Shown in pieces: positions 5,371 to 5,387 of a stretch of 5,387 bases of DNA (position 1 is its first letter; every line of letters begins with the position of its first letter). The stretch is from an uncultured Ruminococcus sp. (GTDB taxonomy: Bacteria > Bacillota > Clostridia > Oscillospirales > Acutalibacteraceae). The DNA lies in assembly GCA_902783065.1 (NCBI GenBank), contig CACZPV010000337.1, forward strand, positions 1 through 5,387, written 5' to 3'. The translations under genes and the position numbers were made by a program. The notes under the pieces are model-generated. The model was not told the DNA's origin. It was given only the letters and a program-made list of their open reading frames with translations, and did no database searches.

Positions 5371-5387
5371 ATGGAAGAAAAAAACAA
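5371..5387 (+). CDS. Start of a downstream gene, cut by the window edge
   Basis: An ATG at 5371 follows AGGAG (5360-5364) with a six-base gap, and opens with Met-Glu-Glu-Lys-Asn before the sequence ends. Only five full codons are visible, so the product cannot be identified. It starts 66 bases after the acyltransferase stop, on the same strand and with no terminator between, so cotranscription is likely. By known gene order around AlgI-like MBOAT genes, an SGNH/AlgX- or DHHW-type acetylation partner is the leading guess. Confidence 0.65.

Noticed and set aside
1..5387. CRISPR array, tRNA or rRNA genes
   Set aside because: No regularly spaced direct repeats and no tRNA- or rRNA-like sequence were seen anywhere in the window.

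Overview
The window looks like chromosomal DNA of a low-G+C Gram-positive gut-type anaerobe. The protein styles, strong Shine-Dalgarno sites (GGAGG, AGGAG) and A/T-rich spacers suggest a Clostridia member, perhaps Ruminococcus or a relative. That placement is inference; there is no rRNA or other phylogenetic marker here.

Layout from left to right. Positions 1-280 contain a perfect consensus sigma-A-type promoter that fires leftward out of the window, and a nearly perfect palindrome at 140-182. Positions 281-1090 (minus strand) encode a secreted lipoprotein whose folded part looks like the FTP plus PepSY propeptide of thermolysin-type proteases, with no protease attached. A 371-base divergent spacer (1091-1461) separates it from ade (1462-3144, plus strand), a complete adenine deaminase. 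A 738-base spacer (3145-3882) with no convincing gene is packed with inverted repeats. It is followed by an MBOAT-family membrane O-acyltransferase of the AlgI type (3883-5304). The first codons of a further gene (from 5371), with a good ribosome binding site, run off the right edge.

The most notable content is between the genes. Positions 1121-1275 and 3682-3857 are two diverged copies, in opposite orientation, of one small MITE-like element. They share terminal inverted repeats of the form TAGCCGATTGTAAAAA, a 27-base conserved start and a 36-base conserved end, but carry different internal palindromes. The 3682-3857 copy is flanked by a perfect 10-base direct repeat (ATGTTTTAGG), the expected footprint of transposition. 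Both copies sit 25-30 bases upstream of a start codon, with the same end facing the gene: one before the lipoprotein, one before the acyltransferase. They may therefore carry outward promoter or leader signals. A third, solitary end-like motif lies before ade.

Functionally, the genes do not form one pathway. ade is purine salvage, the lipoprotein is an envelope protein of unknown target, and the acyltransferase with its downstream partner probably O-acetylates a surface polysaccharide. The common thread is the repeat family placed at their 5' ends.
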